The notes beneath the pieces were generated by a model. That model was not told where the DNA came from. It did no database searches and worked only from the letters and a program-made list of their open reading frames with translations. Shown piece after piece: positions 35,116-46,700 of a DNA stretch of 64,000 nucleotides (positions within the stretch are counted from its first letter, which is position 1; each line of letters opens with the position of its first letter). The stretch covers positions 83,177 to 147,176 of the forward strand of contig QNGE01001732.1 of NCBI GenBank assembly GCA_008508345.1, given 5' to 3'. The translations under genes were made by a program, and so were the position numbers. This stretch comes from Paragonimus westermani (taxonomy: Eukaryota > Platyhelminthes > Trematoda > Plagiorchiida > Troglotrematidae).

Positions 35116-36377
35116 CTGAATGCTTCGAATAGTCAGCTGATGAGAATAAACGAAATGCTTGCATCTTGCAATATGGGCCTTCTTGTCACCTAGGAGATTT
35201 AGCTATATTTGATGCATTCCTTTCTGGAACATGTTGCATAACACAAAAGATACATTTATTCCTCAATTTATCATAAACGATGGCTATACTCCAGAGTTTG
35301 ACACTTAGGCATAGTAGTTGCGGGCCATTCATATATGCTTTCATATAACCATCTTCATTTGCTATCACGGAAGGAACAAAATTGAACAACAGAATATTTC
35401 GTTGCCCAGGATGTGTGAACATTCGGGCGGAGGGTTTGATTGTAGTTGGCAAATTCAAGAGCGACCTCTAACTTCTGACTACGGTTAGATAAATCCCGTG
35501 ATTTCAGGCGTTATCTGACGGAACAACTGTGTCGACTTTAGACCACATGGTGGAATCTGACCCAAGTTCGCAGAGAATTTCTTAAACGCCGACCTGTAAA
35601 CGTTTGCTTGCAGCTACCTGAGGACACATCTATGGGTCGCTTAGCAAAATTTCTCTGAAGAATTTTGTATATTTGTGAAAAAAAATTTATTCCAATTGTA
35701 CGCGGTTGTAACCAGCACGGTCAGAAAGTGTAACAGACGAATTTCCACTTTTATAGGGGTGATATCGACTAGAGCAAACTCAACTGCTCATCGTGTTCGC
35801 CAACGTTTGTGATAAAAGAGTAAACGGAAAAACCAATATAATGCCAAGAAATTTGTGAGAGATGTTTCGTACAATGAAAACGAGGAATCAACTGGGCCCA
35901 ACATTGATCCAAGTATGCTATCAACACACGAAGGATAGTATACTGTCACTAAGGAAAGCGTTTGCAGGTGTATACATATATATATGTTCACATACAGGCA
36001 ACCTGACGTTTGACACTGTAGGCAACAAAATGGAAGGGTAGTTAATTAACATTTTCCGTGAACTTTTACCCTCGAAAGCGGTTGAAAACGTGATCAAACA
36101 TTGTACGTTGAATGACAATAGCTAAAAACATTTCGTTCACTTCGGTGTTTCCGTTAATCTGAAGTACAGTTAGATATTGTTAGCTACCAATCATAGTGTG
36201 TAGGAAAGATATTTCTTTTCGGACCCCTGTACGTTTGTTCGGGTCACTGAATGATTTGCGAGCACCAAGTGTGGTGCACTGGGAACAGCCTGAGTTGAAA
36301 AGTGGCACAACTAGTTTTCTCACACCTTTCTTTACAACAGAATTCTTGAATCATTTTCTGTCACACGTTCAACATTG
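33896..36377. other. Several coding-like frames on both strands, unresolved
   Basis: Open frames here include plus 33,896-34,192; plus 34,536-34,771, whose frame ends in a basic run (NIKRTNRKLLKRRR) before a strong donor GTGAGT at 34,772; minus 34,714-35,052 (112 codons); minus 35,186-35,458 (90 codons); and plus 36,204-36,377. The plus and minus frames overlap at 34.7 kb, so at least one is noise. None has a motif I can name. They may belong to a gene on either strand or be chance. Confidence 0.25.
35077..35114. repeat. (TA)n microsatellite
   Basis: About 19 uninterrupted TA units. A weak hammerhead-like core follows it at 35,137-35,165 (see findings). Confidence 0.95.
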
Positions 36378-36480
36378 AGTGATTGTGTTGAACTAAACTA
36401 ACAATGTAGCATCTATCGATCACGATGATTGATACAGTAATCGAAATGCTTTGAATCAGTAGTAGAAATTCGGGAATTTC

Positions 36481-36858
36481 GGTTATCCCAAATTAAAAAC
36501 CACCCACACTTGATCGTAATCTTCGCATTCATTTGAGCGTTTCGGTCATCCGATTTCGGGAGCAGGCACTGAACCAGAGTTTTGTACACTACTGACACAA
36601 CGTTGTGGCTAAACTTTCGGATTTGATCGCTTGGTCATGCTTATTGCGAGGTTACTGACGTTATGGTTAACAGGCTAATCTCACAAGCACGTTGGTCTGA
36701 ACGCGAACTTCAATCCGGACAAGGATTTGCACAGCCGAAGAGTGTTAATAACGGCAAAACTGGAGTCTAGTGCTTCCTTCCAAAATGGGCTAGCCGAAAC
36801 GCTGGTCTGAATGCGAACACTGCGATCAAGTGTGCGTGGTGTTCAATCCTAGATAACC
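36481..36858. mobile_element. Foldback element, copy 1 (~104-bp arms)
   Basis: The segment 36,481-36,583, reverse-complemented, aligns along its whole length with 36,755-36,858; both hold CAAAACT, CCGAAACGCT, TGAATGCGAA, CGATCAAGTGTG and end in GATAACC. Identity is roughly three quarters by eye. The outer part of each arm also matches the arms of the element at 61.8-62.5 kb (GGTCTATCTGAATGCGAAGGCAGCGATCAA type). A partial extra copy (GGTCTGAACGCGAACTTCAATCC) lies in the spacer at about 36,690-36,715. Long inverted repeats with no coding core fit a non-autonomous DNA transposon or foldback element. Confidence 0.7.
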
Positions 36859-37867
36859 TAAATCTGTGAACTTCTCCTACTAGGATTTCAGTGTTTGAAG
36901 TTGACAAAACAGAGATTTAGCATTACAACTTGATTAGACCTGTAACGAACCTTCGAAAAAGAGCAACAGTTTTCTAAGCACCAGAAATAGTACGGAGATG
37001 TGACAAAATCACATCGAACTGAAAGTCTCGCTCCATGGGAAAACTGAGCAATTATAGTGGAGAGTAACTTCCGTTGCAAATAATATGTATGCAATTTTTC
37101 AACTGTGAGACCGCCGTCTAGATCCACTTAGGATGGAGTGTGGAACACAAGGAATGGAGAGGACAGGTGATCTGAAACAAAAACACGTAGGTCGATCATT
37201 GCTTGAGCGTGAACAATCGGTGCGTTTGGCAAACGAGCAGCGCAGTAGCTACTACTCATATAAAGCTGCAACAATGTTCCCTTCGAGCGGAGGGTAATTC
37301 ACACCTGCCAATTTTTGACAGTTTGTTCCACCAAATTCAACTTCACACTAACAACTCGTACACGCTGTTTCTCAAACGCTGATTTATCACCTGTCCATTA
37401 TGATATTTTGTAACTTATTCAATACATCTGACATAAAAGCGATGTTTACACTGCATTGTAAAGCAGTTCCAAGAAAATAAACCGATTAGAATCAAGTAGA
37501 TTTGTTCAATAACTTTTCCGTTTTAATTTTCTGAGAACTACGGGACCAACAGCCGGTTGTTTTTGACTGGCAGATGATACCATGATAACAGTATTTGCCA
37601 AACTTATTACCTGTAGTAACAAGAGCAAATAATAACTTGATATTGCAGCTGAATGAGATCCCCGCGTAGTCAGCTGACGCACAGTCAAATGGCGATGACA
37701 GACGATCGGTAACTAGGTGGCACGTTTGCAATACGTTTGTGAAATCTACATGCCTATTACTAGCCAGAGGTGACAGTAAACAAATGGCTATAACCATGTT
37801 ATACTTTATACCTAAATTAGCCCAAATGACGGCTTACACTGTTGAATTTGCAACGTCAGATATACAG

Positions 37868-38048
37868 TGCGATTTGAACAATTCTCCGTGAATAAGTATT
37901 TACTAGTCAGTTTAGTCTGTGGAAAAGATCTCAAGAGAAATGAATGCCTTAGATTTGTAGTCATCGTAGTTGCAAATATTCGAAATTGGTGGTCACATAA
38001 ATTAGCGTGGTGTGCATTGATACCCTGCCAACCAAATAACTGGCTACT
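37868..38048 (+). CDS. Possible exon, unknown (tentative)
   Basis: Between GATATACAG and the strong donor GTAAGT at 38,049 a 59-codon frame is open, reading FEQFSVNKYLLVSLVCGKD and later VVIVVANIRNWWSHKL. Hydrophobic stretches could be membrane segments. The minus strand of the same bases is also open, so this is uncertain. No joined exon found. Confidence 0.22.
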
Positions 38049-38059
38049 GTAAGTCAATC

Positions 38060-39505
38060 GCTAGCGCTCCTCAATTCGAACAGTAGCTCCAACAGAGCGA
38101 ACACAGATGTTTGCGTATAAAAGACTGAATATATTTGACAGCCAAACATTTAGTTTAAGTAACATGTTACGTAAACAGTATTCAGTTGGCTCACGTAAAC
38201 ATACCGTACTGTCCCACGTAACACCTGGTATCTTCTAATGTACACCTAACGTTTATTTGGATAAATTGTACGTGTGTTTTGGTTCACGCACAACTTCGTG
38301 CTAATTGTTGGCATCGAAATAGGTCCACATCGAATCAACCTTCAAAAGTCGACTTGTGCCACCTGAATGGTTGTCACATTTGTTTCCAATAGTGTTATGA
38401 GAAAGTTCAGCAAGAAATTCTCTTATACTTTTGGCTGGTGACCATTTTAAACTCGGAGTTAGATCGTTGATAGTGAAATGCGATGGTTGTTCGGAAGGGT
38501 TAAACGTACAACCATGTGAAAAATCCGTTATTCAGTTATTCTAAAACAAGTCATATATTGTGAGACAAACTATACGAGTTGCGATCTCGACTACTCCAGG
38601 AAATCTCCATCAGATTTTGCCAAAACATTGTGCACAGCATTGATAGGACATTCTACTAAAACAAAACAATGGAAGGTAAAAACTTTTATTCAGTTTAAGT
38701 TGTTATTCTTCTAAAATTGAGCTAAAAATTCTTCATTCTCTGTTTGTTTCCCCGATCATTCTGCTAAGCTACATGACGAACGCAAATAGTAGTGGCGTAC
38801 ATCTGGACACAATTGTCACTGCGGATAGTCGTGCTCATGTTAAATGCGACAAAAATATCATAAACTTTTCGCATCAAAACAACACTTATAGTCTGCCACT
38901 CTCAATGACCTGAGTCAGTGCATATCCGGTGGACATAACCATGGCTCTGGGCTGTCTCTATATATTTGTGCGAACCACCCACATACTGAACAGTTGTTCA
39001 AAGGGTTATCAAAAGGAATTCGAGACATCCATCGTAACTGAGATATGTGATGCTAAAAAGCTTGACAGTTCGAAACAGGCGCCCGGCATCATTATATATA
39101 TATAGTGGTTGTTCTGACAATACTTGATTAAGAGTTGATAATGCGACATATTACAAGTCCCAAACTTACAGTAATATATAAAAACCTAATGCTCCATGAA
39201 TAGCTAACTTGTACATTATTTTTGACGATAGAATACGACTAGTTAACTCGACCGGCTATTTGTATATCTAACGCAATGAAATGTACTGAATACTGTTCAG
39301 CTAATTACATGGTATTTACCGTTGACAATGTTGAATCACTCGTAGAATATGTGAATTTTAAAAATACATCCTAGAATCTGGTAATATGTTACATGTTCTA
39401 AATCACGCAACTTTTGCCGCGATGTAAATCGCATGTTATCTGTCGCCAGTTCATCACTGAACGACACGCTTAAATCCAGCGAGGTGGCTCGCGTGCGAGA
39501 GTGCT
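38060..39505. other. Unassigned AT-rich DNA
   Basis: No gene or repeat recognised. A short (TA)n run lies at about 39,092-39,106. Confidence 0.4.
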
Positions 39506-39508
39506 TCT

Positions 39509-40320
39509 GACAATTAGTGTCGAAGTTTACCGCAAATCATCTGCTCCATTCGTTTGGGGATAATCATTTTCCTTCTAATTTTGTGATCGATGCGCACTCA
39601 GATAATCATCCCGTACTTGATATTTGTGCAAACATTTCAACTGCCAAAAAGACCGCAGTTCGACCAAGTTATGGAGATTTCGTTGAAACCCTGGCCCTTC
39701 ATTTCACAGACGGGGCGTCCGAATCGAAGAATCACTTGGCACCGTCCCACTGATCGTCTCCAGTTGGCGTTGGCAACTGACTGTCTGTTGTGTTTCTGGT
39801 CCTATCAGCAACGATTTATTGTAAACCCCTTACCCAGTCAGACCGTTCCTCGCATAGTATTTGGTCAGTAGCTTTTCAGTCGTCCGTTTAATTTTACGGT
39901 TGCGCCAACCAAAACAGGGGACGTATCAAAAACAGAAGGTTCATTGGACTTCTGATCTTACTAAAAACTAAACATTGCAGGTTAACCAGGAATAGTTTGC
40001 AAAGCTCATAAACCTGGTTATTTTTGATGACCTGTCGTAAATATACACTGCTTAATACATGCGACCAAGAAAGGTAAAAATTTTGGGTAATACTATGGTT
40101 GACCTTAAAATATTCCTTTGACAACAAAGCAAAAATGAATGAGCGACAACCTACTAGTGTATACGCTTCATCTCCCATTGTTTTGGAAACCACTCAGTGT
40201 GTTCTTACAAAGAATGTTGCCGCTAAGTTCAACATTGACCAGTACAGTTTGGTCAAAATGAAATCAGCACGCAGCGAAGAATTTGTGCTTTTCCTGCGTT
40301 CCGTACAATATCTATTTTAA
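39509..40320 (+). CDS. Two open coding-like segments, unknown (tentative)
   Basis: 39,509-39,754 is open to a TGA and reads, in part, TANHLLHSFGDNHFPSNFV and SYGDFVETLALHFTDG. 40,084-40,320 is open to a TAA and includes MNERQPTSVYASSPIVLE. Both lie just upstream, on the same strand, of the exon chain at 40.4-42.7 kb and could be earlier exons of it; a possible donor in the second is CCA|GTACAG, which would give the right phase. Confidence 0.2.
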
Positions 40321-40400
40321 GTACTGTTTGCGACGTCATAACATCTGTTATGGCTATTATCGACCGTGGTGCATGTGTTACTCTTTGAATTGATTTACAG

Positions 40401-42739
40401 TGCCAGAGACGTTCATACATTTTACCTTGTCACATTATCTACCAATCCCGGCCACGGTAATTCTAGACAATCCAGTGGGTTTATGAAACCCATGCTGATA
40501 TTTACAGAAGACCTGAACGAAATTGTCGGTTGCCCAACGATGAAAAAAACTAGGGGAGCCAATATTCTCCCAGCAACTGTCATATTTCCACTTCAAATTA
40601 GGTAGTACGCAGTCTGAGTATGAGAATTCATCACGGAAAACGAGCGACTTGCCAAATTCATTTAAAAACAAACGTACTACCATATGCAAGTGTTTTTAGT
40701 GTTTTGACATCTGGCTATCCATTTTTATTTGGACACAAACTAATTTCTCTGTCGCTGAGATCAAAATAGATATTTTTACTTGAAAAATAATTTGTCGAAG
40801 CACTTACATACAAACACTGTGGCCTCAGGCATTACACCCGTCTCAGTTGTTGAACACTTACCCAAATAATCGCAACAGCGAAAAAGTGGATTTCTTTAAC
40901 CAACCCTTGAAAGCGTTTGGCAGAGAAATGAGAAATGATTCATGGTATAAATTAACAACTAACGCAATAATAACGAGCAACCAGTAGTTTTGGGCTCATT
41001 GAATGTTGACCATGTACAGCCTTCCTAAACTTGGACCGACCGAATTTGGAACATGCGTGTGAGTGTTCCGTGGACTGCACACATTACGTCTGAGACTGAA
41101 CGACCTATCCGATTTTTCGTGTACTCATTCAGTTTTTTATCTAGCATACCTTTCTTTGGAAATCATATTACTATCAAAAGCGTAGGGGAAGTGCTGCTTC
41201 GATTCCCAAAAGCAAATAGTCGTGTTCGTCAAAGTTTGACGAAACTTTTGCAAGTCGAAGTTTTTGACAGTTGCAAGCGGGAACGGTTATACCATCAACC
41301 AGGTTAGTCAAAACTAGGACATCACCCGGAGGTGATCAACTGGGTCTTGTTCAATACCACTCTGTCCAATATAGTCCGATTCTTACCCTAATTTAGTCTA
41401 CGGCTACAAAGCTAAGCTTTTCAACGAAATGCATAGCCACTGAACAAGTAAATTTTAAAGCAAACTTCGCTTGGATGTAAAGTGACGTTCGCATTCCTGA
41501 AGGAGAATTGCACAGATCATTTGTGCCAATTAATGTTCAGTGGGCGCGAACACCAAGCACGATGTTATGCGAATCACCACTCGAATTAGAAGTCCAACAC
41601 AGCATACACGCCGGCGAAAATCCCTTTTTATCACGTAACTATAAGGCATGCAATAATCCAAACCAAACTGCTTCTCTTAATTCTGTACGAATTTTGTAAG
41701 TCCGAGTCAACAACCGTTTACTACCTGTGTTCAGAATGTATCGTAGTTTCCTCTCTTTCATTCAACGCAGTCGAACCAGAGATTCACCCTTTTTGAAATC
41801 GGCATTTTCAAAGTTTTTGCCACTAATTAGTAATACATTTTTTAGGTTTTTTCCAGCTTCTTGTTAACAGTCTTCCAAAAATCCGACAAACCAAACTCAG
41901 TCCTTTTCATTTTAGTAAAAGTTCGTCTAACCCATGTCAGATACCAAATTTCGTTACAAAAAGCGGTTCAAGGGAACACTAACACACACTTTGAGAACAA
42001 ATACACAGTCAAATTTGGGAGTGTTCACTAACTGTTGATTCCCTTTGAAAAATGACTTACGGAGAATGAAAGCAATAATTTTTCGTTGAAAATATTCAAG
42101 CTGAAAAAGTAATCGGCAATTGGTGACAAGTATAATGATATGTCTCGAAAAAGTGAGGTGACAGTTGTTCATTATAATTACGTATGTCAGATTGCTAATT
42201 TCTTCAATTAACCCTTTGACGGTGGAGCGAAATCCACTATCTGGTCGCGGTACCTACAGTTGTATGTCAAAATTTGCATAAATCATTTACAAACGACCGG
42301 TTGGTGGCCACATGCTTGGACCATATTTTACAAGCCATCAACTTACAGAAAAATTTTGAAGTGAAATCGATTCACGCAAGCTTCTTTCATTCCCAATTTT
42401 ACAAAAAGACTCCTCGACGTGAAGTAAGTAGCAAATTATTAACCAGAAACAGTGCTGATTTTCAAGGGTAGCAAGTGTGTGACGGTCTTGCACCCTGTGA
42501 ATATGTCCCCTTCACCCAATTGTTTTGCTGGTGCTGTTGCAACTTTTCTTGCAGATGGAACTATCATTTTGCTTAAAATAATACGGTACGAAGGCTCAGA
42601 GTATCTGGTCATGTTCAGCGTAATAATGACAATCAAGTTTATTAGTCATCACGGTTTGTATCACCTATTCGGCATAAGAATACGAGCTGATCTGGCGGGC
42701 ATCCAAATATATTCAGCCTTACACCCAGTGAGCCGTTAG
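40401..42739 (+). CDS. Candidate spliced gene, six or seven exons, family unknown
   Basis: Exons proposed: 40,401-40,601 (66 codons; acceptor TTGATTTACAG, donor GTAGTA), 41,145-41,302 (acceptor TTTTTTATCTAG, donor GTTAGT), 41,503-41,695 (donor GTAAGT), optional 41,771-41,845, 41,871-41,914, 42,260-42,423 (donor GTAAGT), and 42,467-42,739, which ends in TAG. All joins keep the frame; the last intron would be only 43 nt, a size common in flatworms. Readable pieces include SVGEVLLRFPKANSRVRQSL, CLDHILQAINLQKNFEVKS and CVTVLHPVNMSPSP. The last exon has a faint resemblance to an MBT repeat (G-K-x...HP-N...A-VATFL) but I would not name it. No start codon was fixed. Splicing was chosen by eye, so a chance chain cannot be excluded. 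Confidence 0.3.
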
Positions 42740-43649
42740 ATGAAGGGCACGCCTTTATTGTATTCGTTTGTTCCACATAGCACAAATGACACCATGGACA
42801 AAACTAATTAGTACAGACGCTCTGTCATCATCGGCCAGATTATAATTTCTTCACAAAATTCGCTTTTCTCTTCCACCTGACGTATCTTTGCATCTGTCAC
42901 CTGCCTCACAAGTGTTACACAATTACCGTAGGTCGCTCTCTAGTTTTCTGTCGCTAACACACTTCATGTTGATTTCCAACAAATGTTTACCTTATATGGG
43001 CATACTGATTACTATGCGATTGACATACCCACATGACATTCAGAAAAGGTTCGTTGGAAATGCATCAGCACCCTCATATAATGAACCGCTGAGGTACTAA
43101 TATCTAATCAGTGAATAGCTGATCCTATCAGCCGAGGTTTTTTCGTCATATATATAATGACTGGCATTTTCTGTAGCACGAACGCCTGTATGAAAGAAGG
43201 CATTGAAGATATAAGAGCGAGTGGGTATTTCTTGAATCCCGTTGATGATATTTTTGTGTTTTGTCTAATTTCGAAAGTCTTATTGACGTCTACAGATTAA
43301 CTTGTTTATAGGCAGTTTATCAGCGACACATGGCTTATTATTAGACCTGGCTAATTCTGGACAAAAACCGAGTCTGCTTTGTCGAACTAGCTTGTACTAC
43401 TACTGAAATAATCAGATCAGTAACATTCAACGCAAACAAAGAAAACAGAGTAGTCCGCTGGCATAAGGCTTATCCAATGAGGGCCTTATCTGTGTGTTGG
43501 AGCGTACTGTTGCTGTTTACACTTTTAGCGCTTTCACGTTGGATGAGTTCAGAAAACAAGGTGGTTGTAGCGTTATACAGACTAATATAAATTACAGAGA
43601 CACTGGCGTTCACAAGACCCATTCTGCTAACGAACACCCCCCCAAAGAA

Positions 43650-43719
43650 ATGCTGTCAACATCAGTTATACTATGTCTCTTTGTTTCGCTGGATGCCGTT
43701 TTGGCCTTTGATAAAGCCA
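43650..43719 (+). CDS. Possible first exon with signal peptide (tentative)
   Basis: ATG at 43,650 opens a frame reading MLSTSVILCLFVSLDAVLA then FDKA, directly followed by the strong donor GTAAGT. A short hydrophobic core ending in AVLA|F is what a signal peptide with a cleavage site looks like. Secreted trematode proteins, including micro-exon gene products, commonly start with such a small exon. I could not identify the following exons. Confidence 0.32.
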
Positions 43720-46700
43720 GTAAGTTTAGTATTTGTCAACTGATAGCAAAAAGTGTAATGGTATTTTGAACTGTCAATAGTTTATGGGCACAGAAACAGT
43801 AGGTCGCATACTGATGCTACGTAGCATTTTTTAACGTGGTTATCTATATGCTTCTACTGGGCGCTTTGGGGTTGGTGAGTAAATTGCCGCTATATCTCAT
43901 CTTATGATTGTGGGGTAAGAAAAATCCTATGAGACGAACTGAACAGTTGCAACGTTAGTTCCATTAATTCTGGAAAGTTTGCATGGCCATAAAGGTATTC
44001 ATTTTTTTTAATGACCAAATTTTTATGTGCCTGTTAGCAACTGGCTTCAGCAGGATTTATGAAAAGTTTCCGTCTCTTTGACTCAAATATGAACAGCTTT
44101 TATCGTACAATAAAGGTTCATTTTCTGACTTCCTTGTTTCCAAAATAAATTAGGTTGGAAGGGTATATGAATTAAACTCCAGGACTCAGATATGGTTAGT
44201 TACATTAAATCCGAACACGTCAATCACTACTTTGTTCAAACCATTTTGCGCTGAGTAAAGCCGCTAAAAAAACATCCGAATCTGGTGGGTTAGGGTTAGA
44301 CTGCGGATGGTGAGTCGATTACGTGAGACTAGTATGAATTAACATACGAAAGACCAGACTGGTTCAGCAGTACAAGTGCTTGCACAAACGCACAGAATAT
44401 GTTTCAAGTAGGGGAGTTCTTTATCACGGGTACCCAAAGTTATTCCCCTTTCTTCCGTCCCAATTATTTTGTATCAGAGAACATCTTAAACCGTACAGCA
44501 TCTAACCGTCCTTGGCTCATATTTCCCGTTAATCATATATTTATGATACGTTGATCTGACTCCACGTGCTACACAAGCGTTCTGGCACTTTTAAAACTGA
44601 CTTCAGTCAACCCACCAACTGTATAACTAGAGCTTACTTATTGTCCATAAGGTGTCAAGTTTTTAAATTTGTCGTTATAACTCGCTGCTTGCTTCATTTA
44701 GCAAGCAAGAAAGTTGCTCATTTGTGTAACAACAATAACCAGGAGGGAACGACAACGTATTCCAGTTTGTTCATCCAAATTTGAAAATTTTTGGAATGGT
44801 GCAATTTGGTAGCTGTCAGAATGAATGACGCCATACTATCCTGTCCATTAAGCAACGTTAACAGTTTATTAAAACTCACCTGCTTCTTTATTTTACTTAT
44901 GGCTCATTAATGTTTGGGTGCGTGTAAAAAGATTGATTTTTTGGTTATTAGATAGAATAGTCGCGGTAGTTGATTTGATCATACCTGTGGTGATAACGTA
45001 TGCAAGATGGTTACTTCGTTTCTACTCATCAACAAATGGATCGAATCCGAACCTAATTTATCAAAAAACATACGCCGTTGAAAGAGTTTAACAAGAGTGA
45101 ATGTAAGTGGCTGACACTTCAAGTTGCAAATGCGGTTACCATCAACATTAAAGAGCGCTGGATTCTTGTGAACTTGTTTCTAACGACGTTATTTTAGTTA
45201 ACTGGATGAAGACAATGAAATATCGCAAATTCTATTATGTTTGGTGTAAAGAAATTCCGCACATGATGACCGTAAATGGAAATCGAACTTTTAACAGTAA
45301 GACAGCTCCAAAATGATACAGTCATTGATACCCAGATTGTATCAAGAGAAATAAATAAGAACTTTCGTATGATGTGCGAAAATTTTTCGGATTGTTTAAA
45401 CTTAACCACATATCCGCTTGTAATCAAGATGGGCGGAACGACACTTTGCAAACAGTTAAAGTCAACGGCAAATCAATTTGTTCATGTACAATAAGTGAGC
45501 TGTTTTTCTGAGAAGTTTGTTTTGATTTCTAACCTCTCTAGTTTATTTTTATGCAGTTAGTAACAGATTGTCTCTCTGCTTGATTCATCTATGTCAAAAA
45601 GGCTATAAAAGTAAGTTTATTATTTAAGGACTTTCATAATCAATAAACAACTAATACTGAACTATTGACAGCTAATCGATACTACTTAAGCGAAGCTGTT
45701 TTTAAAAATAAGCTTGGCGTTATTCAATTTTCAATTCCTTTAGGAGTTTAGATTGAATAAATTTAGCTGAATAACAAACTCTTGCTCAACTAACTGTTAC
45801 ATTGGAAAAATTAGAAACATAATTTGGTTAGATACCAGAAACCTAATATTTTCAAAGAATACTACCCTCCTATTTAATCTAAATTCACTAGAATAACCTA
45901 TCTTTGGATAGCACCATACATGTTGCTTCCAAATTACCAGTTGAATTTTGGGTTACAAGTTCCATACCTCACAAATTTAGATCATGGAAGTCGATATATG
46001 TTAGTACCGTCTGTTTTGTTCGCTGGACACGTTCAACCAAAATGGAAACTATCGCTGTCTACTCTTCTGATTTGTTGATACTTGTCAACGTTTGTTCTGA
46101 TTATTTGAGCCTACACATTGGCTTTGGTTGCTTGGGAAGCTTATCTAATAGAACCTCTACTGTACTCCTATGCGATTACGCATATCTTGTGTTGAAAGAT
46201 AACGTCTAGGCTCGTGAGAAGACGTTACTTTTACTGGACGAGACATTAGAGAACAAAATTGGTCATCGAACAACCAATAATTTTGGTTTACACTACTAGT
46301 GCGCAGTATTTTTCAGTTTCATTTCTTGAGAAGTGTTTACGGTAATACGGTTAGCGAACAAGGTAACTTCCACACTCGGAACAACCCTCTTATCAGGATT
46401 AGCAGTTCTTTCAGTTCGATCTGTTGGGAGAAGTCGTTGTACAGTCGTTAACTATTGTAACTCCTCGCGTTGTGTTTATCTGTGCGATACCCGTAAGACC
46501 AAACTAGTATCTACCGCTGCCACGCTCCAACTGTATACTTCCAGAAAACACGAATTGTTTGAAGTTTAATAAAATATTGCTATAAGCGGATGAGATAAAA
46601 TACATATGGTTAATAACTGGATATACACGTATCATTCGTGAGCAGACAACACAGCGTGAGTAATAAATAATTATTAGTAACAAAAATAATTTTATTTTGA

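Noticed and set aside
44285..44300. Telomere-like GGGTTAGGGTTAG
   Set aside because: Only two units; common by chance and not at a sequence end.
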